A stretch of 64,000 bases of DNA from Chrysopogon serrulatus (Eukaryota; Streptophyta; Magnoliopsida; Poales; Poaceae): contig JADLZL010003697.1 of the NCBI GenBank assembly GCA_015844335.1, positions 1 through 64,000 on the forward strand. Direction: 5' to 3'. How positions within the stretch are numbered: position 1 is the stretch's first letter; every line of letters starts with the position of its first letter. The position numbers and the translations under genes are program-made. This document shows, in pieces, positions 24,677-36,410 of the stretch. The notes beneath the pieces are model-generated. The model was not told the origin of the DNA and ran no database searches. It saw nothing but the letters and a program-made list of their open reading frames with translations.

Positions 24677-25538
24677 CTAGATTGCCGGAGTCTGGATGTT
24701 CAGCAAGGAGACCCTCGTCCGAACAATGCTCCTGAACACCACCTCGCTGCCGCTCTCGCACTGTTCAATGCATCGCTCGAGCTCCTCGAGCTTTTCCGGC
24801 GCCACATCGGCCGCCGTCGTCTCGGGCTTCTTGGCGAAGGCAGCAGCGACGAAGGCCTTCTTGTTCGAGGACGCCGACGCCGACGCCGACGCGGCGGCAG
24901 ACACGGACGCGGCGGCCGAGAACACGGCGGCGGAGGCGGCGGCGCAGGCCGCCGCGGCGTCCACCAGCGCGGCGGCCATCTCGGCCTCCTCGGCGGTGGC
25001 GGTCCCGGTTCCGACAAGCGCGGACGACAAGCGGGCGGACTTGGCGACGGCGGCGGCGAGGCGGGCGAGCTCCTTGTCGGTCCTGCGCTGGGCGCGGGAC
25101 GCGGAGGCGAGCCTGGCGGCGTCGCGCCTGCGGAGGGCGAGGGCGCGCGTCGGCCGCGTCGCGGCGGAGCGCGAGGAGCGCCTCCTGGAACCCGCGGTGC
25201 GCGTCGGCGAGGAGGAGGAAGGCGTCGAGGAGGCGGTCGGAGGCGGCGCAGGCGCGGCGGACCAAGGCCTGCGGCTCCGGGAGGAGCAGGAGCTCGGCGA
25301 GCGCGGCGTGGAGCGCGTCGATGAGCGCGAGGCCGGAGGACGGGGGGGGGAGGCGGAGGCGGCCCAGGCGCGGGCGGCGGCGGTCTGCGCCTGCAGGTGC
25401 GCCAGCAGCGGGTGGGAGTGGGAGCGGCACGGCAGGCTGATGGACCGGACGTGGCGCGGCGGCGGCGGCGGCGCGGGGCCGGGGGGCGCGCGCCGGGCTC
25501 AGCTGGAAGGAGATGGAGCGGCCGAAGCTGGGCGCCAT
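24677..25538 (-). CDS. DUF241 (BPS1-like) family protein, copy B, frame broken three times
   Basis: A plant DUF241 (PF03087) paralogue with no introns. The ATG at 25538 gives MAPSFGRSISFQLSPARAP, the family N-terminus. The conserved HVRSISLPCRSHSHPLLAHL segment follows in another frame. The original frame then resumes at SSGLALIDALHAALAEL, and a third break precedes RRRDAARLASASRAQ. The C-terminal part ends SEVVFRSIVRTRVSLLNI and a TAG at 24677-24679. Breaks map to a G/C-only stretch at about 25456-25494, the nine-G run at 25342-25350 and the GC run at 25141-25152. Correcting them gives about 287 codons, in line with the other copies. Either this copy is decaying or, more likely given intact family motifs in every segment, the sequence has errors in GC-rich runs. 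Confidence 0.82.
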
Positions 25539-25648
25539 TGTTGTAGTATGTAGCTTGCTTGCTTGCTTGTGTTTGCAAGCTAGGGTTGCTCGATTGTTCG
25601 TTCGTTCGTGTCGTCGTCTGCGATGGAGATGGGGAGGCGAGAGAGGTT

Positions 25649-25658
25649 GTTATATATG
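25649..25658 (-). promoter_or_regulatory. TATA box of DUF241 gene B
   Basis: The plus-strand gttatatatgg reads CCATATATAAC on the minus strand, about 115 bp before the ATG at 25538. GGAGG-rich (CCTCC on the coding strand) leader sequence lies beside it, as upstream of gene A. Confidence 0.55.
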
Positions 25659-25659
25659 G

Positions 25660-26784
25660 AGGAGGAGGAGGAGCAAGAGCCTGGGGAAGACGAAGGCAGG
25701 CAAAGGGAAGGGAGGTGAGGTAGCTTGGTGTACGCGGTGGTTGCACGTGTGGGTGGGTGGCGGCCGCGCGGCAGCGCAGTGATCGAGCTAGAAGGGCATA
25801 GGAGGCCGGGGGACATGATCCGCGAGGACAGGTTGGACGGAAAGGAGCAGTGGCTGCCGTTGGAGTCAAACCAATGCAAAAATGCAAGGCCGCCGGCGCC
25901 GTAGAGCGCGAGCTTGCCTGCCAACTGCCACTGCCACTTCCTAGGTGTCATGTTGGCTCCATCTGCAGAAAGGTGAGGTGTTGGACATGCAATGCAATAA
26001 GGCAGCAGCAGCAACGGAAGCAGGAGCCGCCCGGCCGTCAGGAGTTGCCAGAATGCAGTGCATGATCTGTAACACACGCATGCCCATCGTGCGCGCGCGC
26101 GCGGCCATCGCACCACAGCATATGCATATGATTGAAGTAAACTAAGCATATGATTGATGTAAACTAACTAAGCGTGGTCCAGTCCTGATTACTAAACCCA
26201 AGGATAAAGGAAGGAGGACTATGAGTTAATAAGGAGGGATGAATAGCCTTGTTATACAAATGGAGGTGTGGAAAGTTGAGAATGGGGTTGGCATTTGGCA
26301 GGACATCATCAAAAAGAAATATTTAAAAAGGGGGGCATTTATTTCCCATCTGATAAAAAAAGCAACAAAAATATCCCAATGTCCTGATTACTAAACCCAA
26401 GGATAAAGGAGGACTATGAGTTAATAATAAGGAGTATGAATAGCCTTATGCAAATGGAGGTGGAAAGTTGAGAATGCAAATGGAGGTGGAAAGTTGAGAA
26501 TGGGCTTGGCATTTGGCAGGACACATCATCAAAAAGAAATATTTGAATAAGGGGGGAATTTCCCATCTGATAAAAGCAACAAAAATATCCCAATGTCGAG
26601 TGACTTGTTCAAAATAATTAAAGCATGCATATCTAAAAGGCAGATCAATGGTGGTAGCAGGAAATGATAATGATACTAGTTTCTGGCATGATCAATGGTG
26701 TGGTCTTGTCTCCTTGGTAGACAAGTCCCCAAACCCATACGTATGAGATAAGTGAGGATTAGTGGTGAATCTGTTGCCAATATA
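25660..26784. other. Upstream region of gene B
   Basis: GC-rich to about 26100, which probably includes promoter sequence of gene B, then AT-rich. Several overlapping open frames on both strands at 25580-26149 are compositional and show no domain. A two-copy tandem duplication at 26182-26596 is listed separately. Confidence 0.5.
26182..26596 (+). repeat. Two-copy tandem duplication, about 200 bp unit
   Basis: The block starting gtcctgattactaaacccaa at 26182 recurs at 26381. Both copies run through the same order of landmarks (ggactatgagttaata, aatggaggt, tttggcagga, catcatcaaaaagaaat, cccatctgataaa, aaaatatcccaatgt). The second copy has an extra internal repeat of about 25 bases containing aatggaggtggaaagttgag. 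Small indels separate the copies, so the duplication is moderately recent. Confidence 0.88.
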
Positions 26785-26965
26785 CTCTCCCGTCTCAGAA
26801 AGAAAGTCGCTATGGAATACGTGTAGGTCAAAATTTTTTAGATTTGACTAGATTTGTAGAAAATATATGTATCATTTATATCTCTAAACAAGTTTTATAA
26901 TTGGTCAAAGTTAAAAAATAACTATTTGAAAAACAAAAATGATTTCTATTTTAGGACAGAGGGAG
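26785..26965. mobile_element. Stowaway-type MITE
   Basis: The 181 bp element is flanked by TA at 26783-26784 and 26966-26967. Its left end CTCTCCCGTCTCAGAAAGAA pairs with the right end TTTTAGGACAGAGGGAG. The interior is AT-rich and non-coding, typical of grass Stowaway elements. Confidence 0.85.
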
Positions 26966-29900
26966 TAAAACACAAGAACTGTTGTCTTAAATTTACAAGA
27001 TGGCTACATGAAGACTTCTAGAACCAACATGATGATGACAGAGTTAGATGGGATTGGGAAAAATCAGGTGTTTTAACTGTTAAATCGACTTATAAGCATT
27101 TATATATGTAGGAATGAGTAAGGGCACAGTTTCAATAGAATGTGGAAAGCTAAAATTCCATTGAAAATCAAGATCTTCATGGTTAGTCACCCAGAATGCT
27201 ATCTTGACCAATGATAATCTGTGTAAGCAATTGAAATGGAAAGGCAATACTTCTTGTGCTTCCTGCTGAATCATTAGGTAAGTCATCATCATCCCATGCA
27301 TGGATGCATTTGCACTTGTCAAACACTCAACGACGACCACACACGACAGGGCGGTATAGTAGTTAGCTCGCCGGAAAGGCTAGCTAGCTCGATCTGTAAA
27401 CAATGCCAGGGCACACGAGGGCATCTTCAGGCTTGAGCTAGCTAGCAGAGTATTGTATTCATGGCCATGGCCGCGCCCGATCCGATCCACATCCACCGGT
27501 GGGTAACCAACCAATGCAATGCAACCTGCTTGTCCTCCGCTGCATTCTCAATTGGCCGCCCATGCGTGCATAGCTAGCCCCTCTCCTATCATTTGGCCGC
27601 GTATAGTAGCTAGCTAGCAGTAGCTCGGCGCGCTAGCTAGCTGCCAGAAGGCACGCATGCATGCCACTATGCCAGCCACCGCGTGTTCGTTCTCTACCGT
27701 GCTAGGTACATGTGGGTGCAGAGGAGAACGACGACGAGCCGAGTCCACGGTCGTCGTCGTCGCCGCCGCGCCGATGGGAGATGGACAACGGGGATAGCAC
27801 ATGCACGCGGCCGGCTAGCTGTGGCTGTTCTGCACGCAGGAGAGGAGAGGAGAGGAGAGGAGAGGAGGCTCGCCAGCAACCGGACACGCGGCAGGTGAGG
27901 CGATTCCGCGGCCGCCGCAACAGCCGGATCCATGCTGTGCGCACACGCAGCGTCTCGATCGATGCCGATGCCCATGGATGGATCCACCATATGCGGCACG
28001 GCACAAGGTAGCGTGCGCGTGCGTGGTGTCTGCTCACTCCATGTCCATGCGATCGGGGGACAAGCAGATTCCAAGTGTTTCGTCGTCGTCTCCTCCCTCC
28101 GATCCACTGCTCTGCATCGTTGATCGCCCACCCGCACATCATCTCACGCGTTGGCGCCATTGCTTATCTGCCATCGATCACCACGAGTACTCTATAGCAG
28201 GCCGCACGACTGCCTGCCTGGTCTACTACCCCTGTCAACTGTCATCATGCATGTGCATTAGTATTTCCATCTATCCTATCCTAGCTACAGCATGGACGAG
28301 CTGCTTCCTTAGCTTAGTCATCAGTCCTCACACTTAAGTTTGGTTGTTCAAGGGATGCATGCCCGGCGCGTGGATTGTCGTCGTGTGTGCATGATACCTA
28401 TCTCTAGATCCAACTGCAGTTTTCAGCACGCTCATTCACGCATCAACGGACAAGGCATGTTTTGGTTGTCATCTTCTTTTATGCCTACCTATCTAGCTAC
28501 CTGCTGCTGGTGGTGGTTCACTGCAATAATAATCCAAGCATGTTTCATTAGCTTGTGTGTATATATGCGCTAAACAAAACTAGCTAGTAAGAAGTAAACT
28601 AGCTAATAAGAAGTAAGAACCCAGACGCCATCGTATCATCACCGGCCAACTTCCCTCCCCACCAGCTTCAATTTCATCAGGGATGACAACTTAGTAGAAT
28701 ATTTGCATTATTGTTGGAAACATTAGTTCTTAATATTTTGCAGCAACATATATATTGGAAATTGTCTCTTGAACTGTCTGTTTTTTGCCCCCACCCCCAC
28801 CCACCCACACGCACACACACGCTTTTGTACTTGCTGTTTATTCTTTTTAATAAATTCCAGTAGGTGCAAGCCCCACCTATTCCCAAAAAAAATATTATAT
28901 AACCAATTAGTAGTAAAATTAAAACGATAACTTACAAAAGACAATTGATAACTTTTTTAGTCAAATAATGATAAAGTACCTATTGTTTGAACAACACGAA
29001 AAAAAATCAGGCACCTAAATTATAGGAGAAATGATATATATTATGCCTCATTTTTTCTTTAATTCCATACACCTTCTGTTTTATGCTTCAATATCATCCA
29101 CAAATATAGTAATAGACTAATTTCCATATCCTTTTTGAGAAAAAAACAGTCAGTGCCTATCTCATTCTAATTCTTTTAATTTTATAGCTCCATTATTCAT
29201 GAGCTTTTTGAATATAAGCAACGCCTAACAACATGGATCTATCATCCTAGCTGCTAAAAGACACACGCAAAACTTCAATAAGGACATGTATCATGTTGTC
29301 CAACGATGCTTGTTTTAGTTTGCCGGCGTGCCGACTGAAAACAACCGATCGAGCTGTATGTGCACATGCTAACGTCTTCTGGTCCAAGCTACAACCTTAA
29401 TCATCAATTCATCATCACATTATCAGTTTTGAATGAAGGGGGAAAAACATGCTTTAATGTGTCCGTAGTACGTAGGTGCTCTCCCATCATCATTTCGCCA
29501 GATGCATCATTGTACTATCTAGATAGAGAACACTAATGTATATGCATTGTTATGCCAGTCATAATGTTGCACGAATGGGTTGTCGTCCTCCAACTCTTAG
29601 GGTTCCTTTTATCTCCTTATATCTCCTACCGGCTGCTGTTAGTTGCAGAGGTTGAGTTGGTTTATTTGCGCACGAACGCTTTCATGATGCTGAATTATTT
29701 GCATCATTTTTCCCTTTCAGCTAACAGCCGCCAGATCCGCAAAGAGATTTCCTAGACATGAATCTTTGACAAAAATAGAGACAGAGAGATTATATGCAGG
29801 TAGCTAGCAGAATATGCTTCATTATTGATATATACGTACGTACATGTATATTTAGAATTATTATTATAGTAGTGGAAATCGTGCTCAATTGATAGCGAGC

Positions 29901-31741
29901 GAGAGAGAGCTAGCAGACGTTTGGGTAATCATATTTCTAGGTCCATTGATTTTTGTACTAGAGAGGATAAGAGAGTATCTTAGCTATTTGATTATAATCA
30001 CCAAAATTCAAAGATGGCAGCTAACCACCGTATTTCCAGAGAGATTTGATTCCAGGTTGGACAAATTTGCATGGTTGGACAAATTTGCATTGCACGAATG
30101 GGTAGGTCCCATCAAACAACTAGTCCCGTTCTGTTTACTACGAAGTCTAGAATCTTATCAGTCCGTATGATCCTTATCTGTTGGGTTTCGTATAGTTTAG
30201 TTTTAGTACCAATTAGTTTTTGTTGTTGTGTAACCAGGTGTCTTTTTTTTTTCTACTTTAGAACAATATTTGAAAAAAAAAATGTTTATTTGTTTGAATG
30301 TAATTCATGTCTTGATGCTTCATTCCTAACTATATACATCCATATACACGAATTTCCTACATTTGTTGTCCCAAATTCTTGAAGACCTCTCCAACTTTAT
30401 ATACACACAACTGAAAATGGTGGAATTCTCCCTAATGCTTTAAGTAGTCATAAAAACACTACACCAGTCCAAGCATATGGGAATCCTCACTAGAAGACAT
30501 TTGGTATGAAAAATCTTATACTGATGCTAAACACTAGAAGAACCCCACACCATTAAGAGAAGTTACAGATTCTAAGTGTGACATTTTGTTTAATTTTGAC
30601 TTTATTATGTGTGTTTTACATGGACTCTTCATGTAGATTTTTCCTTTCCAGACTCGTACAAACCTCAGATTTACTATTTTGAATTTGCTAGTAATTACTA
30701 ATCGTATTAGGCATGGACTAATTTATTTAAGCTAATCTTCCAAATCATCATAAAATCCAATGATTAATGTAGGGCCTTTTTCTTATTAACGTGGAATTTG
30801 TAGAACCTCTCAATGAATGTAGTGGATCTTTTTAATATTGTTGTATGAGTGCAATAGATACATTTTCTCTATTATATTTGTGATGGAGCTTTACTAATTG
30901 AGAACTATATGGTTACCCTTCATACTATGAGAACACAAACATTTTGTAGTGCTTTCATCACAGGAGGCCAATGTTTATCTAGTTGTATATACTACCAAAC
31001 TATGGCAACTAGCTTCATTGGTTATTTGGAAAAACTGTAAAAGAAAAAAGAAGATGTGCAAATTAAACTAGAGAAGTATACTGTTCATCCTATAGCCGCC
31101 GTTTATTTTTTTTTAAAAAAAATCAACTTAGAGGCTTAGAGGCAAGTGCATATATAGTTGTGCATCGCGTTCAATGACCGACTCTGTGGCCACCTTCTTT
31201 TATTTAGTGTTCAATGTCTCTGAGATCTTGGACAATGCTGAATAGAATAGTGGTGCGTTCATCAGTTTTGTCTCGTCCGAACGCGCAATAGATGTGTCAT
31301 CAGGAACTTGATCTAGATCCAGATCAGAGTCATGCATGGTTTCACTTCAGAATACTGAAATTGCAGAGATCTTAACTTGAGCAATTTGCGTTAAAGCCTC
31401 TTCTCCTCCTTTCATATTTTTGCTATGGAGTACATCCTCCGTTTCAAATTCTAAGTTTAGCGTTTTTAGATAGATAATTTTAAATGGAGGAAGTAGTATT
31501 TTGTAGAACCGCCGTGAGTCAAAAGAGATGGGTTTAAAGCTTAGGATGAACACGAATGCCGAATGCGTATTTGTCCAATGAAACGTAAGCATGTCACATG
31601 AGCATTTTAACACAAGAGCCAAATAATTAAAGAAGCTAGAGCTTTTTCTTCGTTCAATAATCTGTATGTACACTTGCATTTTTTTTGTGTTAATAACAGT
31701 ACAACGACATCTCGAAGTTTTTCGATGGATGTCGGAAACAA
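26966..31741. other. Intergenic spacer between genes B and C
   Basis: No recognisable gene. A GC-richer part at about 27350-28300 opens overlapping frames on both strands (up to 152 codons) without family resemblance. It contains a GGAGA microsatellite at about 27839-27868. C-rich and CA-rich tracts lie near 28784-28820. A 61-bp sequence at 31433-31493, with inverted ends catcctccgtttca and aatggaggaag and TA on both sides, may be a small Stowaway relic. Confidence 0.5.
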
Positions 31742-32665
31742 TCAGCATGTCTGGGTGCGAATGTTGAGCAGTGCAACCCTAGCGTGCAGGATGCTCCTGA
31801 ACACCTTGTCACTCCCGGCTTCCATCTCGGCGATGCACTCGTCGAGCTGCTCCATCTTCTCCAGAGCGGTGAGCTCCCTGTCCTCGTCGGAGCAAGCTGC
31901 GGCCTTGCTGCTGCTCCGGGTGACCAGAGACATGAGCGTCGCCGTGGCCGCCGGTTTCTTGGAGGAAGCAGACGCGGCTGCCGCGGTGGCGGCGGACGAG
32001 ACGGCCTCGAGCGCGGAGAACACGGCGGCGGACGCGGACGCCGCGGCGGCCAGGGCCTCGGCGAGCACCCCGGCCACCTCGACCTCGGCGACGGTGGCGG
32101 CGGGCGTCACCGGCGCCGTCTGCGGGAGCCTCGCGGCGGCGCGCGCGGAGGAGGCGAGGCGGGCGAGGTCCTTCTCGGCGTGGCGCTGGGCGCGGACGGC
32201 CGACGCGAGGCGCGCCGCGTCGCGGCGCCGGAGCGCGGCCTGGGCCTCGGCGGCGTGGCGCCTGAGGTCGACGAGCGCCTCCCGGAACGCGCCGTGCGCG
32301 TCGGCGAGGGCCAGCAGGCCGTCGAGGAGGCGGTCCGAGAAGGCGCCGGCGGTGGCGCCGGCGAGCGCGGCGCGGGGCTCCGGGAGGGCGAGGAGGTCGG
32401 CGAGCGCGGCGTGGAGCGCGTCGAGGTGGGCGAGGCCCGCGGACGGGGTGGAGGCGGTGCAGGGGTCGGCGCCGGCGCCGGCGGTGGCGGACCAGGCGCG
32501 GACGGCGGCGGTGGTGGTGTGGAGGTGCGCGAGCAGCGGGTGGGCGCGGCAGGTCGGGAGGCTGATGGAGCGCACGTGGCGCGCCTGTTTCTTGGTGGTG
32601 CTGGAGGAGAAGGAGCGAGCCGGGCTGAGCGGGAAGGAGATGGAGCGGCCGAAGGCGGGCGCCAT
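31742..32665 (-). CDS. DUF241 (BPS1-like) family protein, copy C, intact
   Basis: The only uninterrupted member of the array: 307 codons, single exon, TGA at 31742-31744. I chose the ATG at 32665 because it gives MAPAFGRSISFPLSPARS, the N-terminus shared with copies B and D; an upstream in-frame ATG at 32695 would add ten unconserved residues. Landmarks are VRSISLPTCRAHPLLAHL at residues 31-48, a helix-rich middle (SDRLLDGLLALADAHGAF, 110-127), RRRDAARLASAVRAQRHAEK (147-166), an Ala/Ser-rich segment (about 200-240), and the C-terminal acidic helix with DKVFRSILHARVALLNI (286-302). DUF241 (PF03087) is a plant-only family, called BPS1-like in some databases, of unknown biochemical role. No signal peptide or clear membrane span is visible. 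A TATA box lies about 120 bp upstream. An overlapping plus-strand frame of several hundred codons is a GC-composition shadow. Confidence 0.92.
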   Translation of the reverse strand: MAPAFGRSISFPLSPARSFSSSTTKKQARHVRSISLPTCRAHPLLAHLHTTTAAVRAWSATAGAGADPCTASTPSAGLAHLDALHAALADLLALPEPRAALAGATAGAFSDRLLDGLLALADAHGAFREALVDLRRHAAEAQAALRRRDAARLASAVRAQRHAEKDLARLASSARAAARLPQTAPVTPAATVAEVEVAGVLAEALAAAASASAAVFSALEAVSSAATAAAASASSKKPAATATLMSLVTRSSSKAAACSDEDRELTALEKMEQLDECIAEMEAGSDKVFRSILHARVALLNIRTQTC

Positions 32666-32780
32666 TGGAATGGGTCGGTCGTTGATGCAATGCAAGCAAA
32701 GCTGTGTTGCTTGCTCTGCAGATGGACTCAGGTAGTCAGCTCAGCTCGTTGCTGTGGAGAGGCCGGGGAGGAAGAGGGGG

Positions 32781-32791
32781 TATATATATAT
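32781..32791 (-). promoter_or_regulatory. TATA box of DUF241 gene C
   Basis: The plus-strand tatatatatat lies about 116-126 bp upstream of the ATG at 32665 and reads the same on the minus strand. It sits in otherwise GC-rich DNA, at a distance matching gene B. Confidence 0.6.
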
Positions 32792-33637
32792 GAAAAGCGG
32801 AGGCGCCGGCGCCGGCGCGTACGTGGGGGGTGGGCGCAATGGCGGGAGGCAGGATCCGCGAGGGACGGGGACGCGTGCAAGGCTGCTACAAGGGGGGCCT
32901 CATGTGGAGCACCATGGATCGCTCGCCTGCTTCTGGATCGTGGGGATCTCGTCTCCACTGCTGCCCTGCCGCCACGCCACGCCACCCAAGCCAAGCATGC
33001 TTCCCGATGGACGCGCGCCACGCGTGTGTCAGCGCTGTGCACTGCAGCATCAAGCGCGTCGGCGGCGACGCTGGAATGGATGGGGACTACTGGATGGGAG
33101 GGGGCCTACCGGCCAGTGCCAATCATTTGGGTAGGGCATCGTCGCGATCTGCTGCTCTATCTCCATCGATCGCATTGTTCCGTCGGTGTTGGGGCGGTGG
33201 GGCGGTGCATCGGAGCGGATCATGGCGGACGGCGACGCGCCGGCGGACGGCGGCCGGTTCGGTCGCCGGCAGAGGACGCGCCCGTGCGAGCCGACCTGTC
33301 TGTCTGTCTGTCTCACGTCGTCGTTGCGTGCGCGCACGGCCTTGCCTTTGCCTTGCCTTGCCTGGGGATCTCTCTCCGGATGCCGCACAGCGGCAGGGCG
33401 ATAAGATCCGCCCGCCACCACTGTCCGCCACTGTCCTGTTGGTGAAGTACCGATCGATTTGCCGGCCGGCCGGCCGGTCAGTACTTGCTTCCTTGGATCT
33501 CCATCACACATTCATAGAACAAGCAAGATGGATACTGGTGCAAATGGTTGTTCAAGCACCGTGCGTGCGTGCGTGCCTGCTTGTACCAGCCGTTTGCCAA
33601 TGCAACCGCAGTAATATAAATATAATGCACGCATGTT

Positions 33638-33697
<60 letters not shown>

Positions 33698-35332
33698 AAC
33701 ATGTCAAATATCCAACAGGTCAACAAGTCGATCGTCGTTCACCACGCATATCGGTCGATTGCACATGTTTTTCACATTCACAACGTAACGGCCATCTGCT
33801 GCATAAGATGCAACCTCCACTCCATGTAAGAGTACATCCAGAGCTAGCATTGCCTGCCTTAATTAGCTTGGTTCAATCACCGGCAGCTACCGGATCCGAG
33901 TATGTATATCCGACGACGTGCATATCCACCTCCAAATCATTTTGGTTTCTATCTAGCTATGTGATGTGTGTGTGCAATACAACTGGGTTGCCGTGGGTAG
34001 TTGGCTAGGCTTTTTTTGTGTTATATGGTTATGTGGGTACCTAAGGTTTTTAGGCCTTCTTTCTCCTATAAACTATTCCAATTCTATTCTTCTTAATTGG
34101 ATGGCGCCTAATTGGATGATAGAGCTCCTGCAATTATGGTTTTTTTTAAAAAAATATGTTTGTTACATTTACGGATGTAATATACTGAGTTGTACTCTAA
34201 AGCTACAAACTATCAGTACGAAAGTTGGAATGAAGGGAGTATAAATTAAAAAAAAAAGGCAAAGCTTAAGATGCTTTGGCGCTTCAAGAAAATTGAAATG
34301 ACATAATTTAGAATAGAGGGAGTATAATTTTTTTAAAAAAAACAATGTAACGCCTGGTACTCTGGCAAGAAAACAGAGGTTGAATGCCGCAAGCAGGCAA
34401 AAAAGGAGAATCAAAGGGCCCAACATGAGAATGAAGTCACAATATTATCCTAAGTATTATCCAACAAGAGAATGAAATCACAATATTTGTTTGTTTCAGC
34501 ATTGGCCGCAATCCGCTACCCCGTTAATCGGATACCACCACATAGAAATTTGATACCGGTGCTACTTGGCCGTGATCCCGTCATAGACGAATTCTCATAG
34601 ACTGACACCGACCATTGGCCATTTGTGATTACACTGTTGAACAAAACAAAATAAAAAATCCGCTCCATCTGTTATCATTGAGAGCTTATTTAGATACAGT
34701 CTAATTGATATCAATCCACATGTGTTGGAATAGATAGTAGTGTTTAAACTGAATTCTACCTCAATCCACCTCAATACATATGGATTAATGTGAATCCGAC
34801 AACATCGCCAACACTGTGTGATTCATTCCCTTAGTGTTTGCATTTACAGTGCACAACCAAACAGCACGTATGTAGTGACGTTGTGTGCAGGCCATGGATC
34901 GCCATGTTCTCGTCAATTGTTAAGTGCTAGTGATAAGTTTTGTGAGCTTCTGCGGTTGTGTGACAAGTGGAATTTTTGGGAAAAAATATTGTGTGCGACC
35001 AGCGCCAGTAGCCCTAGCTAGCTAGGTAATTAATTGACCGTACGTACTAGTAGCCCTAGCTATAGCTAGCTAAGTAATCACACCATTTTAGTGACCAATA
35101 ATTAACCCGTTCAAATCTCGAGATTGAAGATATATAATAATCTGTTTCTTAAAGCTGCAACTTCTAGAGATGTCTTAAGTTAAATTTTTTAAATTTTAAC
35201 CGAATTTTTAGAAAAAAAAATACTAAAATGTACGGTACCAAATTATTACCATTAAATTTATTATACAATGTATTTTCATAAGATACTCACACATACAATA
35301 ACAAATGAGTTATCAGGGGCTACACATGCACT
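32792..35332. other. Upstream region of gene C and spacer
   Basis: GC-rich to about 33500, with open frames on both strands that have no domain and end inside or beyond simple repeats. It contains a TA microsatellite (33641-33695). Two single Stowaway-like ends (gaagggag and agagggag before TA) lie near 34240 and 34322 without clear left partners. The remainder is AT-rich and unassigned. Confidence 0.5.
33641..33695. repeat. TA dinucleotide microsatellite, 55 bp
   Basis: An uninterrupted alternating T/A run. It explains the odd Tyr-Ile repeats in frames read across it, which are not protein-coding. It is likely to be length-variable between individuals. Confidence 0.97.
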
Positions 35333-35395
35333 CACTACTAGAAACCGGTTCTTTGCCGAGGGCCCGAAGCCCTCGGCAAAGGCCCAAAAACTGTG
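35333..35395. mobile_element. CACTA-type transposon terminus fragment
   Basis: The sequence starts CACTACTAGAAACCGG, the terminal signature of En/Spm-CACTA elements in grasses. A perfect inverted pair follows: CTTTGCCGAGGGC at 35351-35363 and GCCCTCGGCAAAG at 35369-35381, with a 5-base loop, typical of CACTA subterminal repeats. I found no opposite terminus within the window, so this is a solitary end or a very short remnant. Confidence 0.7.
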
Positions 35396-35605
35396 ACTTG
35401 TGAGGTAGACGACAGATGCGCGCGTATGCCTGTCAAACATTTGATAGACGTGTGCGTAACAACAACGTTGGCTAGCTGGCCTGGCTCTGCATGCTGCAAG
35501 GCACACGGCAGCGGCACCAGCAAATAACAAGACATGCATATGATGCATGCAGGCCGTGCCGGGCGCCGGTGGCCGGCCATCGCCGCCCGCCGGTCGAGGC
35601 ATCGC

Positions 35606-36402
35606 CAGTGGCGGAGCCACGTTAGCCAAACGGGGCCATGGCCCCCCTTGCTACAACCAAATTTCTTAAGTGCACATGGGATTCTCTAGCAAATTTTGTT
35701 CTAGCTTGTGACTTTCTTCTCGGCTCATGCAAATCACGATCCCAGTACTAGCTTGTGCGAATCCCTGTGTAGTAACAATGCTCTCTCTGCTCTTACTTTG
35801 TTGCCTCTGCATACAGATACTGTTGCTTCTTTGCTTCTTAGAGTTCGTGTTGCACTTTAATATATTAGACCCATAGGACCCATAGGCTTTGCATACTAGA
35901 AGTGGAAGATTGAGTCATGATATTTTTTAAATTGAGATCAGATTTTATTCTTTCGAGAGTTTTTTTAGACGTTTGGCTTTGTTTAGTTCAGTTGGTGAAA
36001 AAATTTTGTCTGTCACATCGGAATGTCGGAGGGATGTCGGAAGGAATTTTCGGATACTAATAAAAAAAATAAATTACAGAACTTGCAAGAAAACAACAAG
36101 ACGAATCTGAAAAGTATAATTAATCTGTCATTAGCAAATGTTTATCACCACAGTCAAATCATGGACTAATTAGGTTTAAAAGATTCGTCTCGCAAAGTTA
36201 TCATAATCTGTGTAATTAGTTATTTTTTAGACTATATTTAATACTCCATACATGTGGCCAAATATTCGATGTGATAGGTGAAAATTTTTTGCAAAGTAAA
36301 CTAAACCGGGCCTAATTTGCTCTAATCATAAGTTTGTGCATATCTTTGTTCAGATTTTAGTAAATTGGCCCCCTCTACATTTTCTTTCTGGCTCCGCCAC
36401 TG
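35606..36402. mobile_element. hAT-type non-autonomous element, 797 bp, perfect 8-bp target duplication
   Basis: Inverted ends CAGTGGCGGAGCCACG (left) and TGGCTCCGCCACTG (right) are flanked on both sides by GGCATCGC (35598-35605 and 36403-36410). An 8-bp duplication with CAG...CTG termini is the hAT signature. No transposase frame is present. The interior carries a second MITE-like segment, listed separately. The perfect duplication implies the insertion is not very old. Confidence 0.93.
35975..36312. mobile_element. MITE-like segment nested in the hAT element
   Basis: The left end ggctttgtttagttc pairs imperfectly with the right end gtaaactaaaccgggcc. The interior contains aaaagattcgtctcgcaaag, which I recognise from common grass MITEs. 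No convincing target duplication is visible, so the borders are approximate. It may instead be part of the host element's own sequence. Confidence 0.45.
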
Positions 36403-36410
36403 GGCATCGC

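Noticed and set aside
31784..33445. Plus-strand frame of 553 codons opposite gene C, and similar long antisense frames opposite A, B and D
   Set aside because: Gly/Arg-rich shadow frames caused by high third-position GC of the DUF241 genes. They carry no conserved motif and differ between copies.
32830..34008. Plus-strand frame of 392 codons
   Set aside because: It runs through the TA microsatellite (Tyr-Ile repeats) and unrelated spacer, with no domain.
34672..34870. MITE-like words (gagcttatttagatacagtct, tcaatccacatgtgtt) upstream of 34.9 kb
   Set aside because: I could not define inverted ends or a target duplication.
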